Source: Verrucomicrobiota bacterium
GTDB taxonomy: Bacteria; Verrucomicrobiota; Verrucomicrobiia; Opitutales; Seribacteraceae
DNA length: 5,572 nt
Direction of reading: 5' to 3'
Assembly (NCBI GenBank): GCA_014382645.1
Contig: JACNJI010000430.1
Span: 1 to 5,572 of the forward strand
In this document: positions 1-5,572 of the stretch, in pieces
Numbering within the stretch: position 1 is the stretch's first letter
Layout: each line of letters opens with the position of its first letter
Notes under the pieces: model-generated
Told to the model about the DNA's origin: nothing
Database searches by the model: none
Seen by the model: the letters and a program-made list of their open reading frames with translations, nothing else
Made by a program: the position numbers and the translations under genes

Positions 1-1589
1 CCATCGCTCGCTACAAGGAAGGGTTTTCCACCACAAGTTTCGATGCTTTTAAGCAAAGCCGCGTAAATGACGTCGATATCGAGTATTATCCGTGCATCAA
101 CGTAGCGTTCATGTACTTTGTCTCCGGTGATGTGGAACAAGCCCGTTCCTATTCGACGCGAGCTTTGGATATCTGCCGGAACCTGAAGCAAAACTCACTT
201 GGAGATTATTGGTCACAGGCAACGACCGGCGAGGCATACCTAATCGAAGGAGAGCTCGATGCCTCATTGGCAGCCTATGCGGAAGCGGTGGCCATGCCTG
301 ATGCCGAACCTGCCAAGATTGCGACCACCCGAACGCAGGCAATCCAGATTGCCTCCGCCTATGAAGACCCCATGGTATTGGAACAAATATCCGGCGTTTT
401 CCCTCAGGCGGGAATAGTCGCTTGTTCCGGTCACGTTATCGATGAAATGGATGGGTCTGTTCGGTTTCCTCCGGAAGCCGAGGCATTGGCAAAGGCAGAA
501 ATCGAGGCGGCACTGGATAAACTCGATTGTTCTTACGGCTTCAGTTCCGCAGCCTGTGGTACGGACATTCTCTTTATCGAGGCCATGCTTGCCCGCGGAG
601 GCGAGGTTCACGTTTTTCTTCCTTTCTGCAAGAAGGATTTCATAGAGACAAGTGTCCGCCGTGCGGGGGGCAACTGGGTGCAACGGTTTGAACGCACCTT
701 GGATAAAGCGCATTACGTTCATTACGTAACCGAGGAAGAATACCTCGGTGATGATACTCTCTTTGAGCTTTGTAACGATGTTCTTGTGGGGTTCGCCGCA
801 ATGCGAGCTCATACATTGGACGAGGAGCCGAAACTACTTGTGCTCTGGAACGGTGAGGGTGGAAGTACCGGCGGCACCGGCCAGTTGGTTACCCGTTGGA
901 GCAAGCGTTTCGGTCCCCCCGTGATAATCGATTCGGCCCAAATGCTGGCTTCAGCCGCGATAGAGTCGACACCTGTTCGCCAATCGGGTGAAACGAAACC
1001 TGCATTTCTCGTGCCGCCGTCTCGCACAGCTGAAGCAGGGCCTGTACGTCTAGTCAAGACCATGCTTTTCGCGGACGTCAAAGGCTTTAGCCAGCTTCCG
1101 GACTCGGATTCTCCCGTCTTCGTCGAACAATTTTTAGGAGGTCTTGCCGAGCTTTTGGACAAGCAATCACGTCGCCCTGTATTCATAAACACTTGGGGGG
1201 ATGCCATCTTTTGCGTTTTCGACGAGGTCGAAGATGGTCTGGCCTTAGCCTTGGACTTGCGCGATTTTGTTTCTCAGACTGATTGGGCCAAGAAAGGCTT
1301 ACCTTTTGATTTTGACATACGTATTGCGCTGCATGCCGGGCCCGCTTATGCGGCCCATGATCCTCTTCTGCGCAAAACGAACTTTTTTGGGACTCACGTT
1401 AACAAGGCTGCTCGAATCGAGCCGATTGCCTTGCCTGGATGCGTTTACGTTTCGGAAACAGTCGCGGGTTTGCTTTCTTTTGGTCGTGACGACTTTGACT
1501 TCGAGTACGTAGGAAATATCGAGCTTGCCAAAGGATTCGGTAGTTTTCCCATTTACCTCTTGCAGCGTCCCGGGTACATTGATTACTGA
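1..1589 (+). CDS. TPR/TRAFs-binding-like + SLOG-like sensor + class III nucleotidyl cyclase (5' truncated)
   Basis: The frame is open from the window edge (first full codon at 3), so the N-terminus is missing; 528 residues are visible. The ATG at 111 is internal to conserved helical sequence and is not a likely start. Visible residues about 1-125 are TPR-like helices of the MAP3K TRAFs-binding (DUF4071) type (YYPCINVAFMYF, then WSQATTGEAYLIEGELDASL). Residues about 137-280 form a Rossmann/SLOG-like domain: GIVACSGHVID, then FSSAACGTDILFIEAM, then EVHVFLPF. A Pro/Ser/Thr linker precedes a class III cyclase domain (about 350-505). In it the metal-binding Asp residues are D358 (FADVKGFS) and D400 (NTWGDAIF), and the transition-state pair N467/R471 (GTHVNKAARIEP) is present, so catalysis is plausible. 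The base-reading positions are N396 and N460 rather than Lys and Asp, so the substrate cannot be assumed to be ATP or GTP. No membrane helix is seen; the protein is probably cytosolic. It is followed after 16 bp by the TIR gene. Confidence 0.93.
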   Translation, partial: IARYKEGFSTTSFDAFKQSRVNDVDIEYYPCINVAFMYFVSGDVEQARSYSTRALDICRNLKQNSLGDYWSQATTGEAYLIEGELDASLAAYAEAVAMPDAEPAKIATTRTQAIQIASAYEDPMVLEQISGVFPQAGIVACSGHVIDEMDGSVRFPPEAEALAKAEIEAALDKLDCSYGFSSAACGTDILFIEAMLARGGEVHVFLPFCKKDFIETSVRRAGGNWVQRFERTLDKAHYVHYVTEEEYLGDDTLFELCNDVLVGFAAMRAHTLDEEPKLLVLWNGEGGSTGGTGQLVTRWSKRFGPPVIIDSAQMLASAAIESTPVRQSGETKPAFLVPPSRTAEAGPVRLVKTMLFADVKGFSQLPDSDSPVFVEQFLGGLAELLDKQSRRPVFINTWGDAIFCVFDEVEDGLALALDLRDFVSQTDWAKKGLPFDFDIRIALHAGPAYAAHDPLLRKTNFFGTHVNKAARIEPIALPGCVYVSETVAGLLSFGRDDFDFEYVGNIELAKGFGSFPIYLLQRPGYIDY

Positions 1590-1605
1590 CCTGTTCTATT
1601 CGATC

Positions 1606-3093
1606 ATGATTGCGAACAATACCACTCCAGTGCCTTTTGAGGCTTATTCCGGAGAAGGCTCTTACACTTTTGTCAGTTATGCCCATGCCGATAAAGCCTT
1701 CGTATACGAATGCATGGACTGGCTGCGAAAGCAAGGTGTTGATATGTGGTATGATGAGGGCATTGCCCCTGCCGGTGAATGGGTCGAGGAAATTGCCTCG
1801 GCGATAAAGGGGGCTAAGTTATTCATTGTTTTTATCTCTCCTGATGCGGTCGAGTCTCGATATGTGAGGAGCGAGGTCGGATACGCTCTAAGTCTAGACA
1901 AGGATATTCTTTCTATTTATCTAAAAGAGACGGATCTCCCGGCTGGTCTTGATCTCTGTCTTCAGCCCTTCCAGTCTATTCAGACTTCCGACACCGATTG
2001 GCGAAAAAAGGCCAAGCACACAGTCCTTGATCTCTTGGGGAAAACCGAGCCGCGGCCAAAAGTGATTGGAGTTTCTTCTGAATCCATCACCAAAGTAGAT
2101 GTTTTCGAAGTCGATTTGTGGCCGATATGGGATGCTGCCAGCGAGGCACGGAGGCGGAGGATTCTTCGCCGACTTGAAACAACTAAAGATAAAGTTGTCC
2201 CTGTCCTTCCCCAAGAGGAAGTCGTTCCAGTTCCTCCCAAAGAGGACGATTTTTCACAGGGCAAGCTGGTTTTGCCAGCGAAACCTCCTAGTGACTTACC
2301 GATTGCGAGAAAGTCTCGAACGCCTTCAAATACTCGCATTCCCGTAGCTTTGGAGGCTAAGGTTGAAGCCAGAGCCGAAAGCGAGCCAAGTGTGCCGGAG
2401 GCGCATAAAGACATCTTGGATTCCGATTACTCTTGGATACCCTCCGGTTCTCTTACCGTTTGGGTGCCCTATGTAAATGAGGCTCGTTCGGTTGACATGC
2501 ATGAAGGGTTCTGGATGGGACAGCATCTGGTAACTCAAGAAAGCTACACCAGCGTCATGGGACAGAATCCCAGTCACATTGATGACGGAGAAGGCTTTTT
2601 CCGTGAAAATTTGCCCGTAAACAATGTTTCCTGGCTCGATGCCGTATCTTTTTGCAAGGCAATGACCAATCTTGGCAAACGTCATGATCATTTGCCCAAG
2701 GGTTACGAGTATCGACTGCCTTCAGAGGTGGAATGGGAATATGCTTGCCGAGCTGGATCTGCCACTGACTATTATTTCGGTGATGATCCTACGGATTTGT
2801 TTCAACACGCATGGTTTAAAAACAACAGCAATAAGCAAATTCATCCAGTCGGATTGAAGCAATCTAACCCATTGGGGTTGTATGATCTCTACGGCAACAT
2901 TCGAGAGTGGGTTGGCAATTCTTTCGTTAACACATTGCTTGGGGATAGCGAACAGGACGAGTTTCGAATAAGTCGTGGCGGTGGATACATGAAGAGCGCG
3001 GCGGAGTGCAAATCCTCATCGCGTTCCACGAATTCCCTCTACCACCGTTTTCGCAATCTGGGATTCCGTGTAGTCTTGGCCAAAGTATCCTAA
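1606..3093 (+). CDS. TIR domain - linker - FGE/SUMF1-like domain protein
   Basis: The ATG at 1606 gives 495 residues. An in-frame ATG at 1525 would overlap the cyclase gene by 65 bp and add sequence with no domain character, so 1606 is preferred, although no clear ribosome binding site is visible. Residues about 18-150 are a TIR domain of the bacterial TIR_2 type: YTFVSYAHADKAF, then VDMWYDEGIAPAGEW, then FIVFISPDAVESRYVRSEVG. E90 sits at the usual NADase glutamate position, so NAD+ cleavage is plausible. Residues about 155-280 are a charged, Pro-rich linker, probably disordered. Residues about 283-495 are an FGE-like domain: FWMGQHLVTQESY, NPVxNVSW-like LPVNNVSW, YRLPSEVEWEYACRAG, GLYDLYGNIREW, RGGGYM and a terminal LGFRV. 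Of the two copper-binding Cys of true FGE, the first position is K463 and only C468 remains, so sulfatase-type oxidation is unlikely and a binding or sensing role is more likely. There is no signal peptide or membrane helix. Co-transcription with the upstream cyclase gene suggests a joint signalling or defence role. Confidence 0.93.
   Translation: MIANNTTPVPFEAYSGEGSYTFVSYAHADKAFVYECMDWLRKQGVDMWYDEGIAPAGEWVEEIASAIKGAKLFIVFISPDAVESRYVRSEVGYALSLDKDILSIYLKETDLPAGLDLCLQPFQSIQTSDTDWRKKAKHTVLDLLGKTEPRPKVIGVSSESITKVDVFEVDLWPIWDAASEARRRRILRRLETTKDKVVPVLPQEEVVPVPPKEDDFSQGKLVLPAKPPSDLPIARKSRTPSNTRIPVALEAKVEARAESEPSVPEAHKDILDSDYSWIPSGSLTVWVPYVNEARSVDMHEGFWMGQHLVTQESYTSVMGQNPSHIDDGEGFFRENLPVNNVSWLDAVSFCKAMTNLGKRHDHLPKGYEYRLPSEVEWEYACRAGSATDYYFGDDPTDLFQHAWFKNNSNKQIHPVGLKQSNPLGLYDLYGNIREWVGNSFVNTLLGDSEQDEFRISRGGGYMKSAAECKSSSRSTNSLYHRFRNLGFRVVLAKVS
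2194..2247 (+). repeat. Two-copy 27-bp tandem repeat in the TIR-FGE linker
   Basis: Two adjacent 27-bp units (2194-2220 and 2221-2247) encode VVPVLPQEE and VVPVPPKED, residues 197-205 and 206-214 of the TIR-FGE protein. Most DNA differences are at third codon positions, so this looks like an old in-frame duplication under protein-level constraint. It lengthens the Pro/Glu-rich spacer between the two domains. Confidence 0.5.
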
Positions 3094-3097
3094 GTTG

Positions 3098-3169
3098 AAG
3101 GCTATTTGATTTCTCGAAGTCATCGGGATTTCCATTGCCTCAGTCCCCGCGAAATGTAGCCTTATTTTT
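3098..3169 (+). promoter_or_regulatory. Nested inverted repeat plus T-run just before lysS (terminator or leader attenuator candidate)
   Basis: The outer helix is a perfect 7-bp inverted repeat, AAGGCTA (3098-3104) with TAGCCTT (3157-3163). Inside it ATTTC (3109-3113) can pair with GAAAT (3151-3155), and CGGG (3124-3127) with CCCG (3146-3149). A T-run (3165-3169) follows one base after the 3' arm and ends 4 bases before the lysS ATG. It could terminate the cyclase/TIR operon or act as a structured leader for lysS. The internal loops are large and the helices modest, so chance remains possible. No convincing sigma70 promoter was seen in the 80-bp gap. Confidence 0.3.
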
Positions 3170-3173
3170 CCTC

Positions 3174-4655
3174 ATGAGCGAAACCCAAGAACCGAACGAT
3201 TCAACCGATATCGAAACGAGCGACCTTTTTGCCGTACGCAAAGCCAAATTGGACTCTTTGCGTGAGTCGGGTGCCGATCCCTTTTCCGCCAATTGTCTCC
3301 AGTCTCACACTTCGGAACAGGCAAAAGCTCTTTTGCCTGAAGAAGATGAGGAAGGTCCGGAGGTGTCGGTCGTTGGTCGAATTGTGATCTTTCGCTTGAT
3401 GGGGAAAGCGACTTTTCTGAAACTACTGGATAGGGATGGTCGTATCCAAGCCTATGTGAGGCGAGACGAGATAGGGGACGAGTCCTACGCCGAGTTCAAG
3501 AAACTGGATTTGGGCGACTTCATTGGTGTACGCGGAAAGTTATTCCGTACCAAGACGGGTGAAATTACAGTTCGGGCTGAAGAGTATACCTTGGTCTCGA
3601 AATCTCTTCGTCCTCTACCCGAGAAGTGGCATGGTCTCACGGACAACGAGCAAATCTACCGACAGCGCTACCTGGATCTCGTAGTCAACGACGACTCTCG
3701 AGAACGTTTCAAGGCGCGCAGCAGCATCATCCGCCATATGCGCGAATTCCTTTGGGAGCGCGAATTCCTCGAAGTTGAGACGCCCATGCTCCAAGCCGTA
3801 TCCGGCGGGGCAGCTGCTCGACCCTTTCGTACGCACTTCAATGCTCTTGCCTGTGACTTCAATCTTCGTATTGCCCTCGAGTTGCACTTGAAGCGCCTTC
3901 TCGTTGGCGGCTTTGATCGGGTATTTGAAATCGGGAGAGTGTTCCGTAACGAGGGGCTGTCCCGGAGGCACAACCCCGAGTTCACCATGTTGGAGGCTTA
4001 CCAAGCCTACACCGATTTTCGCGGTATGATGGAACTCACTCGATCCCTTGTTCAGCATGTCGCCGAACAAGCGATTGGCACGCTTACGATCGAGCGTCCG
4101 GAAGGCGACGTAATCGACTTATCCGGAGAATGGCGCGAAGCCAAGTACAAGGATCTCATCATCGAGGCCGTCGGTCGCGACGACTGGTTTGATTTGCCCA
4201 CGACAGCTAAGCTGGAAAAGACGAAGGAACTCGGTATTGAAGTGGACCCGGGGATGGAAGATTTTGAGGTGACCAACGACGTCTTCGAGAAAGTCATCGA
4301 GCACACCCTCGTGCAACCTACTTTTGTCACTCACATTCCCCGTGAGCTATGTCCTCTAGCTAAAATCACTCAAGACGATCCTTCCACTATCGACGTGTTC
4401 GAACTCTGCATCAATGGGCAGGAGATTGCTCCCGCCTATTCCGAACAGAATGATCCCTTCGTTCAACGAGAAGCTTTCCAACGCCAAGTAGGAGAGGAAA
4501 CCCAAGAAATGGACGAAGACTTCCTCCTGGCGCTGGAGCATGGGATGCCACCTGCCGGAGGCATGGGGCTAGGCATTGATCGTCTTGTGATCTTTCTCAC
4601 GAAGGCGGCCAACATTCGCGACACCATTCTTTTCCCCACTTTACGACCTTCGTAA
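3174..4655 (+). CDS. lysS: Lysine--tRNA ligase, class II (LysRS)
   Basis: This cytosolic enzyme charges tRNA-Lys with lysine using ATP. The ATG at 3174 gives 493 residues, close to the usual length of about 500. An upstream in-frame TTG at 3135 would add 13 residues that do not resemble a LysRS N-terminus, so it was not chosen. The N-terminal OB-fold anticodon-binding domain covers about residues 50-150 (VVGRIVIFRLMGKATF), followed by the family signature IYRQRYLDLVVN. The catalytic core has motif 1 around residues 190-206 (FLEVETPML), motif 2 around 249-280 (RVFEIGRVFRNEG, then RRHNPEFTMLEAYQAY) and motif 3 around 461-475 (GMGLGIDRL, with R470 as the ATP-binding Arg). The lysine-site block NGQEIAPAYSEQNDP is at 414-428. 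Where many LysRS have Asn after EIA, this one has P420; this may be lineage-typical. No truncation is seen. It lies 80 bp after the TIR gene and 29 bp before the next gene. Confidence 0.98.
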   Translation: MSETQEPNDSTDIETSDLFAVRKAKLDSLRESGADPFSANCLQSHTSEQAKALLPEEDEEGPEVSVVGRIVIFRLMGKATFLKLLDRDGRIQAYVRRDEIGDESYAEFKKLDLGDFIGVRGKLFRTKTGEITVRAEEYTLVSKSLRPLPEKWHGLTDNEQIYRQRYLDLVVNDDSRERFKARSSIIRHMREFLWEREFLEVETPMLQAVSGGAAARPFRTHFNALACDFNLRIALELHLKRLLVGGFDRVFEIGRVFRNEGLSRRHNPEFTMLEAYQAYTDFRGMMELTRSLVQHVAEQAIGTLTIERPEGDVIDLSGEWREAKYKDLIIEAVGRDDWFDLPTTAKLEKTKELGIEVDPGMEDFEVTNDVFEKVIEHTLVQPTFVTHIPRELCPLAKITQDDPSTIDVFELCINGQEIAPAYSEQNDPFVQREAFQRQVGEETQEMDEDFLLALEHGMPPAGGMGLGIDRLVIFLTKAANIRDTILFPTLRPS

Positions 4656-4684
4656 ATGCCTGACGTAAGTACTTTTCGCTCCAG

Positions 4685-5134
4685 ATGAGTCGAAACAAAC
4701 AGTCCAAAGGAAGGGCCATCGTCTTAAAGCCAATTTGGTGGAGGCAATTAGCGTTCAGCTTGTTTTTGTTATTACTCGGTGCGTTCTTCGGGATGCTCAC
4801 CTTTGAGGTCGAGGCTTTTAATTGGATTACACGGGTTGTCTTTGGAGTACTTGCGACGCTCAGCCTCCTCGATCAATTGTTCGAGTGGTCTCGTCTGCGG
4901 ATCGACGAAAAGGGCTATTCCTTGAGGGGATGGTTTCAACGAGTGGAATTCCGCAAGGACGAGGTGGAGGAGTTTGTTCTAAAAAACTACATGAATAGAG
5001 ACTTGATTCTCGTTAGGCTTACCGATCAAGCCGCTCTCGATCGTTCCTTGGAGAATTGTGAAATTCCTTTCCCTTGCACGTTCGGTCGTCCTGCGGTCGA
5101 AGAGCTCGAATCTTTGCGGAACACTTTGGTCTAG
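4685..5134 (+). CDS. Small two-helix membrane protein with PH-like C-terminal region
   Basis: The product is 149 residues long, with its ATG 29 bp after the lysS stop, so it is probably on the same transcript. A basic N-terminus (MSRNKQSKGR) is followed by two hydrophobic segments, about residues 21-40 (LAFSLFLLLLGAFFGMLTF) and 47-64 (WITRVVFGVLATLSLLD). The rest (about 70-149) is soluble: LRIDEKGYSLRGWFQRVEF, then KDEVEEFVLK and DLILVRLTD, a strand-rich pattern. Two N-terminal helices followed by an 'ID..G' strand start recall bacterial PH-like / STM3941-type membrane proteins, but I recognise only the architecture, not a specific family. The basic N-terminus suggests the soluble part faces the cytoplasm. 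No catalytic motif is visible and its function is unknown. Confidence 0.8.
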   Translation: MSRNKQSKGRAIVLKPIWWRQLAFSLFLLLLGAFFGMLTFEVEAFNWITRVVFGVLATLSLLDQLFEWSRLRIDEKGYSLRGWFQRVEFRKDEVEEFVLKNYMNRDLILVRLTDQAALDRSLENCEIPFPCTFGRPAVEELESLRNTLV

Positions 5135-5148
5135 GCGAAGTCCTAGGC
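5129..5148 (+). terminator. Weak hairpin overlapping the stop of the small membrane gene
   Basis: GTCTAGG (5129-5135) can pair with CCTAGGC (5142-5148) around a 6-base loop, with one G-U pair. It overlaps the TAG stop at 5132-5134. The following bases (5151-5163) are pyrimidine-rich but not a clean T-run, so it is a poor intrinsic terminator. It is listed because the lysS transcript should end in this convergent gap and nothing better is visible. Confidence 0.25.
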
Positions 5149-5329
5149 ACTCGTTTCTCTCTCGGGCTCATTGTAGCTTGGGACAGGCTTGCCCATGTTT
5201 GAATCTAGTACTATTATGGATGAAGTTACCCTGAGAAGCTCACTTTTATCGTAATTATGTTCGATGCCCTAACAGTCGCCAACTTTTGCTTATGCGAATA
5301 TCGTGGCGTGTTGTGCCTCTCTAAAGGGC
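5135..5329. other. Non-coding gap between convergent genes
   Basis: This 195-bp stretch separates the plus-strand membrane gene from the minus-strand DUF4190-like gene. It contains no convincing gene; a 27-codon ATG frame on the plus strand (5257-5340) has no recognisable features. It holds part of the weak hairpin at its left end and a sigma70-like promoter match at 5189-5217. No strong terminator was found for either converging gene. Confidence 0.6.
5189..5217 (+). promoter_or_regulatory. Sigma70-like promoter match pointing into the convergent gene
   Basis: TTGCCC (5189-5194, 4 of 6 matches to the -35 consensus) and TATTAT (5212-5217, 5 of 6 matches to the -10) are separated by exactly 17 bases. 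Transcription would start near 5224 and run rightward, antisense to the DUF4190-like gene, because no plus-strand gene follows in the window. This is a sequence match only, and such matches arise often by chance in AT-richer intergenic DNA. Confidence 0.22.
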
Positions 5330-5572
5330 TTAAATTTTAGACAGCATTATGATGAGGAAAATCAAAAGGGTTAAATAACCTATTATCAATGCAGCAAGGG
5401 CAATGCCACTTCCGGTGAGCTTGCCTTCCGAACGCCTTATTTTAGATCTTGCCCGATGACCCAAATAAATGGGGAGAGGAATAAGTACAATATTCCATAA
5501 ACCACCTTGGCCAAATAAAAAGGAATCGACAGATTGCATAAAGATACTGGGACCCCTAGAACCAGCGAGAGC
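5330..5572 (-). CDS. DUF4190-like small membrane protein (5' end outside window)
   Basis: Read on the minus strand, the frame is open from the window edge to a TAA at 5330-5332, giving 80 visible residues. An internal ATG (complement of 5537-5539) would give 69 residues, but the frame continues in front of it without a stop, so the gene probably starts outside the window. The core LGHRARSKIRRSEGKLTGSG followed by IALAALIIGYLTLL matches the DUF4190 pattern: a hydrophobic segment, a loop with GH.A...I, a basic patch, GxG, then a second membrane helix. The first hydrophobic segment is GGLWNIVLIPLPIYLG. These proteins are small membrane proteins of unknown function, often the C-terminal half of proteins with a zinc-ribbon or GYF-like N-terminus, which cannot be seen here. 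It converges on the lysS-side genes. Confidence 0.75.
   Translation of the reverse strand, partial: ALAGSRGPSIFMQSVDSFLFGQGGLWNIVLIPLPIYLGHRARSKIRRSEGKLTGSGIALAALIIGYLTLLIFLIIMLSKI

Noticed and set aside
264..812. 182-codon minus-strand frame
   Set aside because: It is antisense to the conserved TPR/SLOG coding sequence and its translation shows no recognisable domain; it is a shadow of the real gene.
1525..1605. Upstream ATG start for the TIR gene
   Set aside because: It lies inside the cyclase reading frame, and the added residues carry no domain features. The ATG at 1606 places a short N-terminus before the TIR domain.
2953..3093. C-terminus of the FGE-like domain as a diversity-generating retroelement variable region
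   Set aside because: The RGG...GFRV frame resembles such targets, but no reverse transcriptase, template repeat or AAC-rich copy of this segment is present in the window, and the sequence fits ordinary FGE-like proteins.
2449..3093. Active formylglycine-generating enzyme
   Set aside because: The first of the two required copper-binding Cys is Lys (K463), there is no export signal, and no sulfatase gene is nearby.
3135..3173. TTG start for lysS
   Set aside because: The added residues (MPQSPRNVALFFL) do not look like a LysRS N-terminus. The ATG at 3174 starts the typical acidic leader and would leave the inverted repeat outside the coding region.
5257..5340. 27-codon plus-strand frame in the gap (starts MFDALTVANF)
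   Set aside because: It has no ribosome binding site, no homology recognisable by eye, and it overlaps the end of the minus-strand gene; it is probably chance.
1..5572. CRISPR array, insertion sequence, tRNA or rRNA
   Set aside because: No regularly spaced repeats, transposase-like frame, terminal inverted repeats, cloverleaf-like sequence or rRNA-like sequence were found on either strand by eye.

Overview
The window is a gene-dense bacterial chromosome fragment of moderate GC. The style of the lysyl-tRNA synthetase (short Glu/Asp-rich N-terminus, NGQEIAPAYSEQNDP block) and the domain repertoire (TPR/TRAFs-binding, class III cyclase, TIR, FGE-like) suggest a Verrucomicrobiota-like organism, perhaps Opitutae. 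That assignment comes from family memory and is only low to moderate in confidence. Clear Shine-Dalgarno motifs are not seen before the genes, which does not contradict it.

Layout: (1) 1-1589, +, a 5'-truncated gene for a signalling protein: TPR / MAP3K-TRAFs-binding-like helices, a Rossmann/SLOG-like sensor domain, and a C-terminal class III nucleotidyl cyclase domain. (2) 1606-3093, +, only 16 bp downstream and surely co-transcribed: an N-terminal TIR domain, a Pro/Glu/Lys-rich linker with a small tandem repeat, and a C-terminal FGE/SUMF1-like (C-type-lectin fold) domain. (3) 3174-4655, +, lysS, a complete class II lysyl-tRNA synthetase. A nested inverted repeat followed by a T-run lies just before it. 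(4) 4685-5134, +, a small protein with two predicted membrane helices and a soluble, PH-like C-terminal part. (5) 5135-5329, a 195-bp non-coding gap between convergent genes, with one weak hairpin and one sigma70-like promoter match. (6) 5330-5572, -, the 3' part of a gene for a DUF4190-like small membrane protein that runs off the window edge.

The main point of interest is the cyclase/TIR pair. A TIR domain can consume NAD+ and make NAD-derived messengers. The TPR-plus-Rossmann scaffold of the neighbouring protein belongs to a group that published comparative genomics predicts to recognise NAD+-derived signals. That scaffold is fused to a nucleotidyl cyclase whose metal and transition-state residues are intact but whose base-reading residues are not the usual Lys/Asp. 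FGE-like domains without the full copper-binding Cys pair have been proposed as intracellular invader sensors. Together these parts suggest a relay: FGE senses, TIR makes an NAD-derived signal, the TPR/SLOG sensor reads it, and the cyclase produces a second nucleotide messenger. This would be a defence or stress system, conceptually between Thoeris and Pycsar. The order of steps is inference; only the domains and the operon arrangement are seen directly. The remaining genes look like ordinary housekeeping or membrane genes.
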